Shown here: positions 22,168-30,162 of the stretch, piece by piece
Layout of the letters: every line of letters starts with the position of its first letter
Numbering within the stretch: the first letter of the stretch is position 1
Origin: Xanthobacteraceae bacterium
GTDB taxonomy: Bacteria > Pseudomonadota > Alphaproteobacteria > Rhizobiales > Xanthobacteraceae
Assembly (NCBI GenBank): GCA_023954195.1
Contig: JAMLIK010000001.1
Coordinates: forward strand, 372,001-436,000
Length of the DNA: 64,000 bases
Reading direction: 5' to 3'
Position numbers and translations under genes: made by a program
The notes under the pieces: model-generated
What the model saw: the letters and a program-made list of their open reading frames with translations, nothing else
Told to the model about the DNA's origin: nothing
The model's database searches: none

Positions 22168-22509
22168 CTACCCCCGGTCTTGCTCTCGTCGGTCGCGCCA
22201 TGTGTCGCGTCCATTGCACGAGTGGCAGCCAGGCATCCAGTTCGCCACGACCATGCGAAGATCAGGACGCTTCCGGATTGAGATGCGATGGCGCACCAAA
22301 ACACTAGGACGTCCACACTCGCACCACGCATTCTCAGGACGGGATAGGAAGGCTTTGGCCGCTTCATTGTATGCGTGGTCATAACCACGCTGCGGTGCGC
22401 TAGGGCGGCGCTTGTCGGCTTCCGCCTTGCGACGTATCTGGCAGGGACACAGCGCACCAGCGGGCACGAGAAGGCCACACGCGCATCGTCTCGGTGGACG
22501 TCGCATCAA
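22168..22509 (-). CDS. HNH endonuclease
   Basis: Small HNH nuclease of 113 aa. Zinc-binding cysteines are in CACGLLVPAGALCPC and CECGRPSVLV; the HNH core reads RHRISIRKRPDL, then NWMPGCHSCNGR. Phage HNH proteins of this kind assist TerL cleavage in cos packaging. It overlaps the connector gene by 4 bases (ATGA) and precedes terS, a layout kept in HK97-type phages and cf-PICI satellites. Confidence 0.88.
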   Translation of the reverse strand: MMRRPPRRCACGLLVPAGALCPCQIRRKAEADKRRPSAPQRGYDHAYNEAAKAFLSRPENAWCECGRPSVLVRHRISIRKRPDLRMVVANWMPGCHSCNGRDTWRDRREQDRG

Positions 22510-23096
22510 CCTACCTTCGGCACTCGAAACGGACGGACCAACGCTTCAGCCTCAATGGGCAGCGCATCGCCGGTTGGTGCGAAGTATTGAAGCGTTTCGA
22601 TATCGGTGATCGCCTCGCTACGGATGGCAGGGTCGCGGTCAGCGCCACTGCGATAGTGCTGGAGACAGATGATGCAGGCGCGTTGAAGGTTCGCGGGAAT
22701 GGTTTCGTAACCGGCCGTATAGGTGACGGTCACAACAGTCGTCGACCAGCAGGCGTAACGGCTAGTCCACAATCGATTCAAAACGCCCGCGACGAGGTCC
22801 GCTTCATAATCGGTGGACGTCAGAGTCGTGTCGCCCTCAACAATCGAATGAACCGTACTGATCGGAAAGCGCTCAAGCACCAAGCCGATGGTTCCATTCG
22901 CAGGACGGAATACCTGTTCCACCTTCTCAGCGGCAAAGGTTCTGCCGGCATAGGTGCTGATGGCGGCACTTGCCTGCGATATCCACGCCGACAGCTTGGC
23001 GTCCTGATCCGAGCCGGTGATGTCTAGCGCGCTCTTGGCGGCGGCAAGGCTGATAAGGTCATGAGTCAGCGCCGGTTGAAGCACCGTCAACGGCAT
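22506..23096 (-). CDS. phage head-tail connector protein (gp6-like)
   Basis: Adaptor of 196 aa joining portal and tail. Recognised by the gp6-like start SLAAAKSALDITGSDQDAKL, the helix ISQASAAISTYAGRTFAAE, the beta region TVVTVTYTAGYETIPANLQRA and a C-terminal HYR helix. Its presence means the island encodes the end of a head that can accept a tail, although it has almost no tail genes. A 190-base gap with no seen gene separates it from the upstream decoration-like gene. Confidence 0.82.
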   Translation of the reverse strand: MPLTVLQPALTHDLISLAAAKSALDITGSDQDAKLSAWISQASAAISTYAGRTFAAEKVEQVFRPANGTIGLVLERFPISTVHSIVEGDTTLTSTDYEADLVAGVLNRLWTSRYACWSTTVVTVTYTAGYETIPANLQRACIICLQHYRSGADRDPAIRSEAITDIETLQYFAPTGDALPIEAEALVRPFRVPKVG

Positions 23097-23286
23097 AGGT
23101 CACCTCTAGGAAAATGGTGCGGCGGACGTTTCAACCGTGATCGCATCATGGAATCCGCATCCGCCGCTTGCGGGGACGTGGTCCTTGGCCGGTCATAATA
23201 TGGAATGGCCAGCAGCCCGGAGGACCACTTTCGTGAACGGCTGTCCGCAACAACCGCCAGTAGGAGGCGCTGCTGGCCAAGCTCTG

Positions 23287-23673
23287 TTAGGCGACCGGAG
23301 CGAGCGCCGGATGGCCAAGCACGAACACGGCACCCGCAGCGATGGACGTACCGGATGCCTTCGTGATGACGGCCCTCAAGTATCGCTTCCCGCCACGATA
23401 ACCCTGCTTATAGGTCTTGCTATCGCCAAGCGTGGTCGGAAGCGTTCCGAGCAAATCGGCAGCCGTGACGTTGACGAAGTCGCCGTCCGTCGTGGTGTCG
23501 CTGTGCTGGATGGCGATGCTGTAGTCGCCAGCGCCAGCAATCGCGCCGGTGTTCACCACCAAAAGCGCAGAACCGAAGCCTTGCAGGTCAACGGTGCTAC
23601 CCTTCAGGGTCGCGGACTGAACGGCGGGTGCCAGCGAGGCAACCACTTTATTGTCGTTGTACGTGTCTTTCAT
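23287..23673 (-). CDS. small phage structural protein, decoration-like
   Basis: Protein of 128 aa from the ATG at 23673 (MKDTYNDNKVVASLAPAVQ). It is rich in small and beta-prone residues (STVDLQGFGSALLVVNTGA, RYLRAVITKASGTSIAAGAVFVLG), typical of capsid decoration or minor structural proteins, and lies right after the capsid gene. Upstream in-frame codons overlap the intergenic space and were left out. Function is inferred from position and composition. Confidence 0.65.
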   Translation of the reverse strand: MKDTYNDNKVVASLAPAVQSATLKGSTVDLQGFGSALLVVNTGAIAGAGDYSIAIQHSDTTTDGDFVNVTAADLLGTLPTTLGDSKTYKQGYRGGKRYLRAVITKASGTSIAAGAVFVLGHPALAPVA

Positions 23674-23737
23674 TGTGAAGATCCTCGATATGGGAGAAAG
23701 GGGGAGCGGCTGGTTATTCAACCGCTCCGGTGTTTCG

Positions 23738-24964
23738 TTAGGACGTGGCGACTTTCAGGAACTTGATTCCGCGGCTATCGCCGAGACCACCACCCACGCG
23801 CATATAAGAATCGAGTTGGATGACGCCTTTGACGGTGACCGCATCGCGCTCGACGCGAATGCCCTGACGCGCGACGATGGTGTAACCGGCCTTGAAGTCG
23901 CCGAAGGCAACCGGGAAAGCATTCTCGCCAATCGAAGGCATGCCGTTATCGACGAAGACCGGGAATCCCAAAATGTAGCCGTTCGGGGAGTCACCGATGT
24001 TGCCGCCGTCGCTCCACATGAAGCGCTTGTTTGAATCCTGAATCTGCTTGAGACGGATCAGCGTGGCGGTGTTCATCAAGAACTTGCCGTTGGCACGGAA
24101 TTCAGGACGAACCGTCAACACCAAGGCGACAAGAGCCTTAGCCCAATTGTCATCGGTCGGTGCAGAGGCGTGACCGGCCGGCAAATACTGCATCGAACCC
24201 CAAGGACGAGTCTTGTCGTCGGTGGCAACGATCGGGTACGTCAGCAAACCGCGCGGCTTGCCGTCGATGCCATCGCCATTCAGGAAGGCCGTACCTTCGG
24301 CGGTGGCCATGTCGTTAGCAACCCAAGTATTGAACCAGGCGGCGATATCAAAGCTCGCATCCTCGAACAACTGGCGCGATGCAGCCGGAGCGGCGTACAT
24401 CTCGCAGACGCCGTAAGTTTGCTTTTGCAGTTGAGGCCTAGCCGTATCCTGCGGCCGGAGCGTCTTTTCGCCAACCCACACGGCACCCGAATTGCCTGTC
24501 GAGTAATATCGTTCGAACGTATTCGAATCGATGGTGACGACTTCCGCAAGTGCGCGCATCGGGGATACATCCGCCAGCACGTTGCGGATATTCGTATCCA
24601 CGGTCGGAATCACGAAATAACCGCCGTCCGGATTCGATGACGATACCGCCGCCTTCAGCTCAACGTCGGAGCCGGTTCGCAGGAACGATGAAAACGCCTT
24701 GGTGACGACGTCGTCGTTATCCTTCTGCGAGGTGCCGGGACGATTGGCCTTGGCTTCGACCTTGTCGAGACGATCAACAATCGCCTTCAGGTCGACAACG
24801 TCCTCCTTATCGCCCTTCTTCTCCGGCTCGCTCTTGGTGGTTTCGAGCGCCTTCAGACGCGCGTCGACCGTCTTGGACAGTTCATCGATGGCCTTGGTAA
24901 CGACCTCGACCGGATCGGCTTCGCCGTCCGACTTGAAAACAACGGGATCATAGTGCTTGGTCAT
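23738..24964 (-). CDS. major capsid protein, HK97 fold
   Basis: Protein of 408 aa. An N-terminal delta-domain-like coiled coil (~15-95, DELSKTVDARLKALETTKSE) is followed by the HK97 fold (DGGYFVIPTVDTNIRNVLADVSPMRALAEV, QLFEDASFDIAAWFNTWVAND, GDFKAGYTIVARQGIRVERD). The delta domain is expected to be removed by the protease encoded 3 bases upstream. It is full length for the family. Confidence 0.93.
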   Translation of the reverse strand: MTKHYDPVVFKSDGEADPVEVVTKAIDELSKTVDARLKALETTKSEPEKKGDKEDVVDLKAIVDRLDKVEAKANRPGTSQKDNDDVVTKAFSSFLRTGSDVELKAAVSSSNPDGGYFVIPTVDTNIRNVLADVSPMRALAEVVTIDSNTFERYYSTGNSGAVWVGEKTLRPQDTARPQLQKQTYGVCEMYAAPAASRQLFEDASFDIAAWFNTWVANDMATAEGTAFLNGDGIDGKPRGLLTYPIVATDDKTRPWGSMQYLPAGHASAPTDDNWAKALVALVLTVRPEFRANGKFLMNTATLIRLKQIQDSNKRFMWSDGGNIGDSPNGYILGFPVFVDNGMPSIGENAFPVAFGDFKAGYTIVARQGIRVERDAVTVKGVIQLDSYMRVGGGLGDSRGIKFLKVATS

Positions 24965-24967
24965 AGT

Positions 24968-25471
24968 TCAACCTTTCAGGTTTAGCGCCACGGCGGCGCG
25001 TTTGATGGCCGCGGCAAGCGCTTCGGCCTGATCGAGGGTCTTGACCCTCGTCAATCTGGAATCGGGATTCATGGGTGACTCACAAATGGAGCACTCAAAC
25101 ACTTCGAGATCGGTGATGACCTTGTATCGGCCGTTACGCCTCGCGGACTTCTCGCGGAATGCGATGGAAAGCCCGTTGCGGCGTCCTGTGAGAATCTGAC
25201 TACGGACGCCCTTGGCTAATATGGTCTCGTTGAAGTGCCCCCTGACGTAAAGACCTTCGTTTCGATCTTCGATTTGGGTCCAGAGGCCGATCAACTGCTG
25301 TGTTTTATGCTCTAAAAGCATCGGCAACTCGGTCACCGCTGATCGGATCGCACCCTTATTAATAATGTCGCCAGCACGATCGGGTTTGCCGTTGTATGGC
25401 CAGGCGATACCTTCGACTGTATTCGCCTTCTCATTGACGTGTAGGTCCGCCGCGATGCGAATGTGTTCCAT
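24968..25471 (-). CDS. HK97-family prohead protease
   Basis: Serine protease of 167 aa that matures the capsid. Family motifs: VEGIAWPYNGKPDRAGDIINKGA, catalytic His in LLEHKTQQLIG, catalytic Ser in NGLSIAF. The ATG at 25471 overlaps the preceding stop by one base (TGATG), so it is preferred to the upstream in-frame start at 25549. Placed between portal and capsid genes as in HK97-type phages. Confidence 0.9.
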   Translation of the reverse strand: MEHIRIAADLHVNEKANTVEGIAWPYNGKPDRAGDIINKGAIRSAVTELPMLLEHKTQQLIGLWTQIEDRNEGLYVRGHFNETILAKGVRSQILTGRRNGLSIAFREKSARRNGRYKVITDLEVFECSICESPMNPDSRLTRVKTLDQAEALAAAIKRAAVALNLKG

Positions 25472-25749
25472 CACGCGGTTCCTCGCGGCTCGACTCGTTG
25501 CAGGATTCGCGTCGATGTCCTTTCTGTAAGCCAACCATACCTGTGACAAAATTTGCGCATCATCGAGTCAGCGAGGCTTTCGATATCGTCTTGGCTTCCG
25601 CCCACGGATCGGACGTAGTCGCGCGCGAGCGTCTTTGAGAACTTTCTCGTTTCATCGAACAATTCGCCCGGCGGTCGGCCGAGGGGATAAGCATCCGCCA
25701 ATTTGTCGGCGAGGTTCAGCATCAATTCGGTGCAATGATACAGATCCAT
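25471..25749 (-). CDS. hypothetical protein in the head module
   Basis: Of 92 aa from the ATG at 25749. Helical and charged; contains LADKLADAYPLGRPPGELFD and ESLADSMMRKFCHRYGWL. It sits 4 bases after the portal gene and overlaps the protease start by one base, so it is translated with the head genes. No family was recognised. Confidence 0.6.
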   Translation of the reverse strand: MDLYHCTELMLNLADKLADAYPLGRPPGELFDETRKFSKTLARDYVRSVGGSQDDIESLADSMMRKFCHRYGWLTERTSTRILQRVEPRGTA

Positions 25750-25753
25750 CGAC

Positions 25754-26974
25754 TTAACCCTCGTTGTCACGGTTGCGGTTGCGCGGACGCGGCGCCGGAC
25801 CCGGCGTCGTGTTCGGATTCTCGAATCGATCCAGTTCCGGCGGACCCGCCGGGAGCGACTCGCGTGCTCTCACCTCGTTCGGCGACATGAATCGCGAGCT
25901 AATGGCCGTGCTGTAAGCCTGATACCTTTGCTCAAGATCAGCACGGACGATGCTGTCGGCATTGATCTCAATGAAGTAACGTTCCGCCTCATCTTCGGTA
26001 AAAAGTCGGTTTAACGCCCCTTCCCAAAACCGAATGCGCGGAAGCAGGCTTGCCGACAACTGAACCGCCCACATCGATTCAGCGCTGGCATATTTGGCGC
26101 TGGAATAATCGGACAAGAGATTCGGCATGACGCCGAAGGCCCGCGAGATTTCCAAAATCTGGAAATTGCGCATGGCACTGAATTCCAAGTCGACGCTGTT
26201 GAACGTGAGCGGCTGATAGTCCAAGCCATCTTCCAATAACGCGACAGATCCAGCGGATTCGCCAGAATGTGCTTGCTGGAATTGGCGCGTCAGGCGATCG
26301 ACAACGGCATCTGAGGTGATGGTCTTCGCCGTCTTCAAGACACCGCCAGGCCGGCAGCCTTTCGCCATAAGGTTCGCGGCGTGACGTTCTAGCGCAATCG
26401 CCAATCCAATTGCCTCGCGCGCATCCTGAACCACGGCACGGCCACCAAGCGCCTTTACATGCAGAATGTCGCGGTAGTGGTACTCACGCTGACCGCCGCC
26501 TTTCAAATTGACCTTGTAGGTAGGTTCGGCCGTGGCGTCGTCATAATCGACGCTGACGCTAGAAGGCTTCAGTCTAAGAAGCTCGAAGATACGGCCATCG
26601 CTCAGCCGATTGGCGAGCGCGAAAGCCTGACCATGGGTGATGACGTCGCGTTCAAGTTCGGCAATGAATTCGGCGGAACTGGTCCAGCCGTTGGCTTGCT
26701 TGTTCAGCAGCCGATGCAGCGGATGGTCGGAGGCAACCTGCTTTGAATCGCCGTCGCGCTTGAACACCTTGACGCTCAAACTGGCCAGCGTCTCGCAACG
26801 AATCCGGGTCGCGGCCATGACAGCCGGACACTTCATCGCGGACTCAGGACTGACAGCGATCGCGCTCGCCGTCTGAGCGCCAAGCCCCAGCGCCTCGCGC
26901 AAGCCGGCCTCCCACGAAGGCGCACTTTTCCGCACCAGGCCGAGGCGGCCTAGCGTCCGATCAACAATGCTCAT
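25754..26974 (-). CDS. phage portal protein, HK97 family
   Basis: Dodecameric DNA gate of the capsid, 406 aa from the ATG at 26974 (MSIVDRTLGRLGLVRK). Family segments include SVKVFKRDGDSKQVASDHPLHRLL, DVITHGQAFALANRL, FQILEISRAFGVMPNLLSDYS and RARESLPAGPPELD at the end. The frame continues upstream of the ATG without family match. It is the first gene of the structural block and follows a terminator-like hairpin at 26993-27021. Confidence 0.93.
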   Translation of the reverse strand: MSIVDRTLGRLGLVRKSAPSWEAGLREALGLGAQTASAIAVSPESAMKCPAVMAATRIRCETLASLSVKVFKRDGDSKQVASDHPLHRLLNKQANGWTSSAEFIAELERDVITHGQAFALANRLSDGRIFELLRLKPSSVSVDYDDATAEPTYKVNLKGGGQREYHYRDILHVKALGGRAVVQDAREAIGLAIALERHAANLMAKGCRPGGVLKTAKTITSDAVVDRLTRQFQQAHSGESAGSVALLEDGLDYQPLTFNSVDLEFSAMRNFQILEISRAFGVMPNLLSDYSSAKYASAESMWAVQLSASLLPRIRFWEGALNRLFTEDEAERYFIEINADSIVRADLEQRYQAYSTAISSRFMSPNEVRARESLPAGPPELDRFENPNTTPGPAPRPRNRNRDNEG

Positions 26975-26992
26975 TGAGGGTATCCAGAAAGC

Positions 26993-27021
26993 AAAACGCC
27001 CCGGCGGGAAGCCGAGGCGTT
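26993..27021 (-). terminator. terminator-like hairpin ahead of the structural block
   Basis: On the leftward strand an 11-bp stem (AACGCCTCGGC / GCCGGGGCGTT, one wobble) with a 5-base loop ends in TT. It lies between the 106-aa gene and the portal gene, so early and late transcription could be separated here. The T-run is short. Confidence 0.45.
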
Positions 27022-27201
27022 CAGGGGGAAGTCTGTGGGAGGCGCGAATGCGCCCATGAACCAAAATGAATCACGAAGGAGTCACGGCGTCAACAATAAA
27101 CTTTAAAGTATCGACGCCGACTCGCTAAGTGATTCATCCGACTCACTAATCCGCAACGCCACCGAAGTAACGACGCGGCACCGAATGCGGCTCAGCAATC
27201 G

Positions 27202-27522
27202 TCACTCCGAATCACCCCGCCTCCGCTTAATCTTTTTCGATGCTTTTGATTTCCGCGCTTTCTTTGCCTTGGCGCGTTTTTCGAGGCGGGCGCGGCGTTC
27301 TTCTTCGGCCAACTCGGCTTCGTCGATACGACGCAATTCGGGCCAACAACTTCGAACGTTGAAGACATCCCTCATCGGCCGAAGTGCTTTGAGATCAGCG
27401 TATATGAAACGGATTTGGCCAAATCCGTCTATGATAAGCAATTCTGCCACGCCGTTATCGATGGCAACGACTTGAAGCGGCCCGATGCCGTCCGCTTTGA
27501 CCATTTCGCCAACGCGCATCAC
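27202..27522 (-). CDS. hypothetical protein with basic tail
   Basis: Of 106 aa. The first half is beta-rich and small-barrel-like (VGEMVKADGIGPLQVVAIDNGVAELLIIDG could be an SH3/KOW-type fold); residues ~70-106 are an extreme Lys/Arg/Ala/Glu tail (EKRAKAKKARKSKASKKIK). A nucleic-acid-binding role is plausible. It starts 4 bases after the HTH-repeat gene. Not recognised. Confidence 0.55.
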   Translation of the reverse strand: MMRVGEMVKADGIGPLQVVAIDNGVAELLIIDGFGQIRFIYADLKALRPMRDVFNVRSCWPELRRIDEAELAEEERRARLEKRAKAKKARKSKASKKIKRRRGDSE

Positions 27523-27526
27523 TCAA

Positions 27527-28657
27527 TCACCAGTCGCCTGCAAGCATATCCCCCCGTGTCGTTATTGAATCACTGCCCATCGGTTCGTCAAGGGACAGTC
27601 CATGCTTTCGTTCCGATATGTCACGATTAACTAACGACTTCACGTATGCGGCGATTTCATCGATGCGGATGCGGCCTTCACTGAAGGCGATGAAGGTCTC
27701 AGACAGGAAGTCGTCACGCAATTCATGATCTGGCGGGATCGCTTTCTCAATGAGCGTCAGCACTTCGGTGCTATCCTTTCTGCCGTTGATACTGGCGCGC
27801 ATCCGGTCACGTTCGGCATCCATGGCCAATTCATATCGGTTCAGCAAAATTGGATATCGCTTCAATGCCGACCTAAAGTTGGACGGATCGGGATATCTAC
27901 GATCGGAAGCGCATATCGCGGGCAGCGTCTCGCCGGCTTCCATGCGCGACAATATCTCGTCGGCATATTGCAGCGAGCGCGACGGCCGCAGCCTGGCACC
28001 GACCAACCTTGCATCGCTCAGCTTTTTCGCCAGCAACGGATCGCGGGACAGGTGCCAAAGGAACCGCGCATACTCGATTCCATGGTCAGCGGCGGACGCG
28101 ATCAGGGTTTTGCCTTGCGCTACACCCTCGATAATTGCCTCTTTGACATCATGAGTCAGCGGCGCATCACTCTTTAGGTGCCGGGATGCCTGCCGGAATC
28201 TGGCGTGAAACTCCGGATCCCGCCGCAACGCGGCCTCGATTTGCTTCGGATCCGGACCATTCGGGATCGCCTTGCAGGCGGCGGCCACGCTCAGGCCATG
28301 CGCGACGTGCGAAAGAACCTCACCATAGTAGGATGCAACAAAGGCTCGCTGCTTTTCGGCCTTTTCAAGACGGGTCCGACGCATGTTGTCGGCGCGATGC
28401 TGTTTCCGGATTGCGGCACTAGCTGCCATCGCAGCTTCGAAACGCTGAGCCTTGTCAGCGTCGTTTCGGAGCACCGTCGTCAGATGAGTGCGCCTAACCC
28501 CCAGGTCGGCGACAATTGCGTTGAGCGTGTCGCCAGCCGTGACGCGCTCAATGATTGCCGCGAAATTCTCCTGGACAATGGCATAGAACTTCTCACCGGC
28601 AAGCCGATGTTGCTCGGTGCGATCAAGCATTTCTGTCGTCAATGCGAAGCGCAGCAT
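27527..28657 (-). CDS. protein with four terminase-small-like HTH repeats and sigma-like C-terminus
   Basis: Protein of 376 aa. Four spaced copies of a helix-turn-helix pattern found in Sf6-type terminase small subunits are visible: about 39-80 (GDTLNAIVADLGV), 116-160 (GLSVAAACKAIP, DPEFHARFRQA), 176-217 (GKTLIASAADHGI) and 236-280 (GETLPAICASDRRYP). Residues ~298-376 (LRDDFLSETFIAFSEG, LSLDEPMGSDSITTRGDML) resemble a sigma-factor-like or phage regulatory segment. It may recognise DNA for packaging or control late genes. The island also has a P27-type TerS, so it is not the only candidate. Confidence 0.6.
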   Translation of the reverse strand: MLRFALTTEMLDRTEQHRLAGEKFYAIVQENFAAIIERVTAGDTLNAIVADLGVRRTHLTTVLRNDADKAQRFEAAMAASAAIRKQHRADNMRRTRLEKAEKQRAFVASYYGEVLSHVAHGLSVAAACKAIPNGPDPKQIEAALRRDPEFHARFRQASRHLKSDAPLTHDVKEAIIEGVAQGKTLIASAADHGIEYARFLWHLSRDPLLAKKLSDARLVGARLRPSRSLQYADEILSRMEAGETLPAICASDRRYPDPSNFRSALKRYPILLNRYELAMDAERDRMRASINGRKDSTEVLTLIEKAIPPDHELRDDFLSETFIAFSEGRIRIDEIAAYVKSLVNRDISERKHGLSLDEPMGSDSITTRGDMLAGDW

Positions 28658-28907
28658 GCCGATGAAATGGAATCGCCGGCGCGAAGGCGCAAGAGTCCGG
28701 CCAATCCGGTACCGAATTCGAGCGCGCGATTTTTTTCCGGGCGCGCCAAATTACTGAACAACGGATGAAGTTCACCAGATACGGGAAGAAGAGCACAGAT
28801 CACCACCCACCGAAGGGCAGACCACCACCACGACCACTCCCCTCCCCCTTCCATTTGTAGGTCGTTTTAGCCGTAAGCTATTGGGTTATAAGGAGAACAC
28901 TGGCGGC

Positions 28908-30152
28908 TCAAGCGACCTCGATTTTGGCCGCTAAACGGGCGATCTGATAGGCGGCCTGAACCATAGAGTCTTCTAGTTCGGCGGCCTTCGATGCGGGAAC
29001 GAGAAAGCTATCGTGGACTGGCAGAACGACGATGCCGCGTTTCAACATCAGCAATTGGACGGTCTCCGCGATAGAGGCATCAATCGCCATTAGACGGGCA
29101 CCAGCATCACCGTGAAAGAATCGCGCTATTGGCCGGTGAGCACGTTTGATCGCACCAATGAGTGCGTCTGCTGTGCGGTGCGCGTCCTGCGAGCCGACGT
29201 CATAGTCCGCAGCTGCTATCGCATCATTCCATGCAATCGCCGCCCGCGCTGTATGAAGGCTGTCCGCGTTGATGATGATAAGCAGCGCCACTTTGACCAG
29301 ATCGCGCGGCCACGGAGGAATGTCATACGAGTCCGCTGGCAGTGGTGCTCCGATTTCAGCATAGAGCAGCGCCGGATGTAGAGTCTTGAAGTCAAGTTCG
29401 ACGACACTCTCGCCATTGATGGTGAGCGCCTTCCGTGCTTGCTTTCTCATCGATTGATATGCACCGCCCATAGCGTAGAACCTGCCACCACGATTGAAGT
29501 TGAGGTTGAAAATGCGGACCAGCGGTGCCGCGGCATTGTTGGATATGTCGATGCTGGATACCGCTTCATTGATTTGCGCCAACCGCCGGCGCATCCGGTC
29601 GATTGCTCGGCTGTCCAAATAGTCGATGTTGTCGCCGTCGCCGTTGCGCAAGATTATCGTTTCGCGCGGTGCAGCGATGATGAGGCGAGGCTCGTTACGG
29701 ATGATCGCCCTAACCGGCTCGATCAGGGCGGGACGAGCAATCGCGGACGACTGCCAGCCGCGTTTACCCGGCTCCGTGATGCGATTGTCGATGAGTCCCG
29801 CCACGTCTAGACGGTCAATACCACCTACAACACTGGCATAGGTCATCATCGGTTCGGCGTACCGCGATGCACGGCCCGGATACCACCCCTTGCGGCGTGA
29901 GTACGACGTCCAATCGTCATTGACGACGAGCGCAATCGCAATCGCCGCCATGGGACGATCAAACCCAAGCTCAAGGCGCAGCGGTTCATACAACCGCCGC
30001 ATGTCCCACCGGAAGCACAAGGCTTTTTGTGATTCACGAACTTGCGCGTGAAAGGCGTTTGGCGTATCCGTTTCGAACTCATCGCCGCAACGCTGAGAAT
30101 CCGAAACAGACCCGTCCTCCACGCCAGAGGACGGGTTTTGCTTTGTTGACAT
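28908..30152 (-). CDS. putative family-A-polymerase-like palm protein with winged-helix N-terminus
   Basis: Protein of 414 aa. Residues ~55-150 look like winged-helix DNA-binding modules. The C-terminal half shows three motifs in the order of family-A polymerases: motif A-like VVELDFKTLHPALLY (250-264, Asp), motif B-like RDLVKVALLIIINA (283-296, R-x3-K), motif C-like VLPVHDSFLVP (376-386, His-Asp). No 3'-5' exonuclease is evident. The first ~25 codons overlap a strong hairpin, so a later start is possible. A replication role is inferred; biochemical identity is unproven. Confidence 0.5.
   Translation of the reverse strand: MSTKQNPSSGVEDGSVSDSQRCGDEFETDTPNAFHAQVRESQKALCFRWDMRRLYEPLRLELGFDRPMAAIAIALVVNDDWTSYSRRKGWYPGRASRYAEPMMTYASVVGGIDRLDVAGLIDNRITEPGKRGWQSSAIARPALIEPVRAIIRNEPRLIIAAPRETIILRNGDGDNIDYLDSRAIDRMRRRLAQINEAVSSIDISNNAAAPLVRIFNLNFNRGGRFYAMGGAYQSMRKQARKALTINGESVVELDFKTLHPALLYAEIGAPLPADSYDIPPWPRDLVKVALLIIINADSLHTARAAIAWNDAIAAADYDVGSQDAHRTADALIGAIKRAHRPIARFFHGDAGARLMAIDASIAETVQLLMLKRGIVVLPVHDSFLVPASKAAELEDSMVQAAYQIARLAAKIEVA
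30110..30139 (+). terminator. rightward-oriented terminator-like hairpin
   Basis: A perfect 10-bp stem (ACCCGTCCTC / GAGGACGGGT, loop of 7) followed by TTTG on the + strand. It lies inside the 5' end of a leftward gene, so it would stop antisense transcription or act as an mRNA hairpin at that gene's start. Confidence 0.5.
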
Positions 30153-30162
30153 TGGATGACGC

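Noticed and set aside
28780-28860. G-rich leftward stretch near 28790-28855, possible G-quadruplex
   Set aside because: Only two runs of three or more G and several GG pairs; not enough for a firm call.
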